From Bacteroidetes bacterium SW_11_45_7 (GTDB lineage: Bacteria > Bacteroidota > Bacteroidia > Chitinophagales > SW-11-45-7): DNA of 6,098 nucleotides. The notes under the pieces are model-generated. The model had not been told where the DNA came from. It made no database searches and saw nothing but the letters and a program-made list of their open reading frames with translations. Numbering within the stretch: the first letter of the stretch is position 1; the number at the start of each line of letters is the position of its first letter. The position numbers and the translations under genes were made by a program. Positions 4,958 to 6,098 of the stretch are shown here, in pieces. The stretch is taken from assembly GCA_003022985.1 (NCBI GenBank), contig PXTV01000181.1, forward strand, positions 1 to 6,098. Reading direction: 5' to 3'.

Positions 4958-6098
4958 ATGCTCTATCGACTATCGATGATGTTGGTCGTTGGTTTGTTAT
5001 TCGGCCCATTCTCGCATTATCCGCTTCAAGCCCAAACAGATACAACATTTGTTATCCTGAGCGGAGCTCTGCGTTTCAACGCTTTTTATAAAAACTGGGA
5101 AGGTCAGAAAAGTAACCAGAAACAGTTTGGGGTAATCGCCTTCGATATGGCCAGGGCGGAGGTCAAAGGCTATCACAAAGGGCTCGATTTTTCTGCACAA
5201 TATCGCTTTTATGCCGGCTACAATATGTTGCATCACGGCTGGATCGGCTACAACTTTACCGATTCCACCCATCTCACATTAGGCGTCAATCAAGTGCCGT
5301 TTGGCATTCAACCCTATGCTTCTCATAGTTACTTCTTTTCCATGGCTTATTATGTGGGACTGGAAGATGATTACGACTTAGGTCTCAAGCTTACCCAGGG
5401 CTATAACAATTTGGATTTTGCGCTGGCCTTTTACAAAAATTCAGAAGGTCATTATTCAGGCAGCAGCAATGCCAGTGCACGGTATTCGTACGATGTAGTG
5501 GGTGGCCACAAAGAGGTTAACCAGGTGAATGGCCGGATAGCATACAATCTTGATGGAGCTGAAATAGGCCTATCAGGAGAGTACGGCCAACTGGTAAATA
5601 ATACCACCAATAACTTTGGCAATCATTATGCGCTTGCCGGCCATCTTGACTGGGATATCGGCCGGTTCAACATCAAGGCGGAGGCTATTCACTTCAACAA
5701 ACAGCCGGCTGATGACACCTTAGATGGTACAGTGGTGATGGGTGCTTACGATTTCCCTTATGAAGTGGCTCAAAAGGGACAGATGTACATAGGGGGCATA
5801 AGTTACAAAGTCCCCGTTAAATGGGGTCCTATCACTTCGCTCACATTCTATGAGAACTTTACTTACTTCGATAAAGCCATTAACAGGTTTAACGATTCGC
5901 AAATGAATGTAGCTGGTGTGATGGTGTCAGCAGGTAAACTCTATACCTATTTGGATGTGGCCAGAGGCCAAAGTCATCCGTGGATTGGCCCCGTATGGTG
6001 TGAAGCTTTGGCACGGGGTTTTAAGATCAATGAAAATGCAAAGGATCCCAAACCCGAATGGTCTACGCGTTATAATCTGAACATCGGCTATTATTTTT
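4958..6098 (+). CDS. Outer-membrane beta-barrel protein, porin-like (3' end cut by window edge)
   Basis: The ATG at 4958 opens a frame that stays open to the last base (380 codons plus one nucleotide). Residues 1-25 are a Sec signal peptide (R4, hydrophobic core from M7 to F18, likely cleavage LQA|QTD). The mature part is a run of alternating, aromatic-rich amphipathic strands with short turns: FDMARAEVKGYHKGLDF, YRFYAGYNMLHHGWIGYNF, LTLGVNQVPFGIQPYAS, AYYVGLEDDYDLGLKL. These resemble Bacteroidota porins of the phosphate-selective O/P type, though I cannot confirm the family. The final visible residues NIGYYF look like a C-terminal beta-signal strand with aromatic end, so the protein is probably complete apart from its stop codon. 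Expected location: outer membrane, for diffusion or uptake of small solutes; substrate unknown. It is separated from the toxin gene by 229 bp and is probably its own transcription unit. TATAAT at 4941 is too close to the ATG to call as its promoter. Confidence 0.85.
   Translation, partial: MLYRLSMMLVVGLLFGPFSHYPLQAQTDTTFVILSGALRFNAFYKNWEGQKSNQKQFGVIAFDMARAEVKGYHKGLDFSAQYRFYAGYNMLHHGWIGYNFTDSTHLTLGVNQVPFGIQPYASHSYFFSMAYYVGLEDDYDLGLKLTQGYNNLDFALAFYKNSEGHYSGSSNASARYSYDVVGGHKEVNQVNGRIAYNLDGAEIGLSGEYGQLVNNTTNNFGNHYALAGHLDWDIGRFNIKAEAIHFNKQPADDTLDGTVVMGAYDFPYEVAQKGQMYIGGISYKVPVKWGPITSLTFYENFTYFDKAINRFNDSQMNVAGVMVSAGKLYTYLDVARGQSHPWIGPVWCEALARGFKINENAKDPKPEWSTRYNLNIGYYF

Noticed and set aside
4997..5902. 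Reverse-strand open frames at 4997-5272 and 5720-5902
   Set aside because: They lie antisense to the continuous porin-like frame, which has a signal peptide and beta-barrel pattern throughout.

Overview
The window looks like Bacteroidota chromosome (genus not determinable). The grounds are two secreted proteins with C-terminal type IX secretion (T9SS, type A) sorting domains, a system confined to that phylum, A-rich start regions without strong Shine-Dalgarno sites, moderate GC, and a Bacteroidota-type outer-membrane beta-barrel protein.

Positions 1-3722 hold two tandem paralogues of secreted DUF4397-repeat proteins. Only the 3' end of the first is present (1-548). It ends in a T9SS sorting domain and is followed by a strong intrinsic terminator. 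The second (761-3661) has a signal peptide, four tandem repeats of about 220-229 residues (each a pair of DUF4397-like halves) and the same sorting domain. Its reading frame is broken twice. An apparent deletion of about 115 bp inside repeat 2 breaks it near 1678, and a second break lies near 3418-3422, just before the sorting domain. Both breaks coincide with GC-rich inverted repeats. Start and stop lie in the same frame, but the middle does not, so as written only a truncated product can be made. The last 88 nt of the two genes and a 41-nt terminator block are identical, while the sequence just upstream has clearly diverged. This suggests recent recombination or gene conversion between the copies.

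Positions 3723-4126 are a purine-rich stretch with no gene I can support. They are followed by a compact type II toxin-antitoxin pair: a small helical antitoxin (4127-4351) overlapping a VapC-type PIN-domain ribonuclease (4348-4728).

After a short intergenic region with small repeats, a gene running off the right edge (4958-6098) encodes a signal-peptide-bearing outer-membrane beta-barrel of porin type. It is open to the last base and appears to stop within a codon or so of its natural end, judging by an aromatic C-terminal strand.

No rRNA, tRNA, CRISPR array or intact insertion sequence was seen. The most unusual content is the repeat-protein pair: its modular duplication, homogenised 3' ends, and two hairpin-associated frame breaks.
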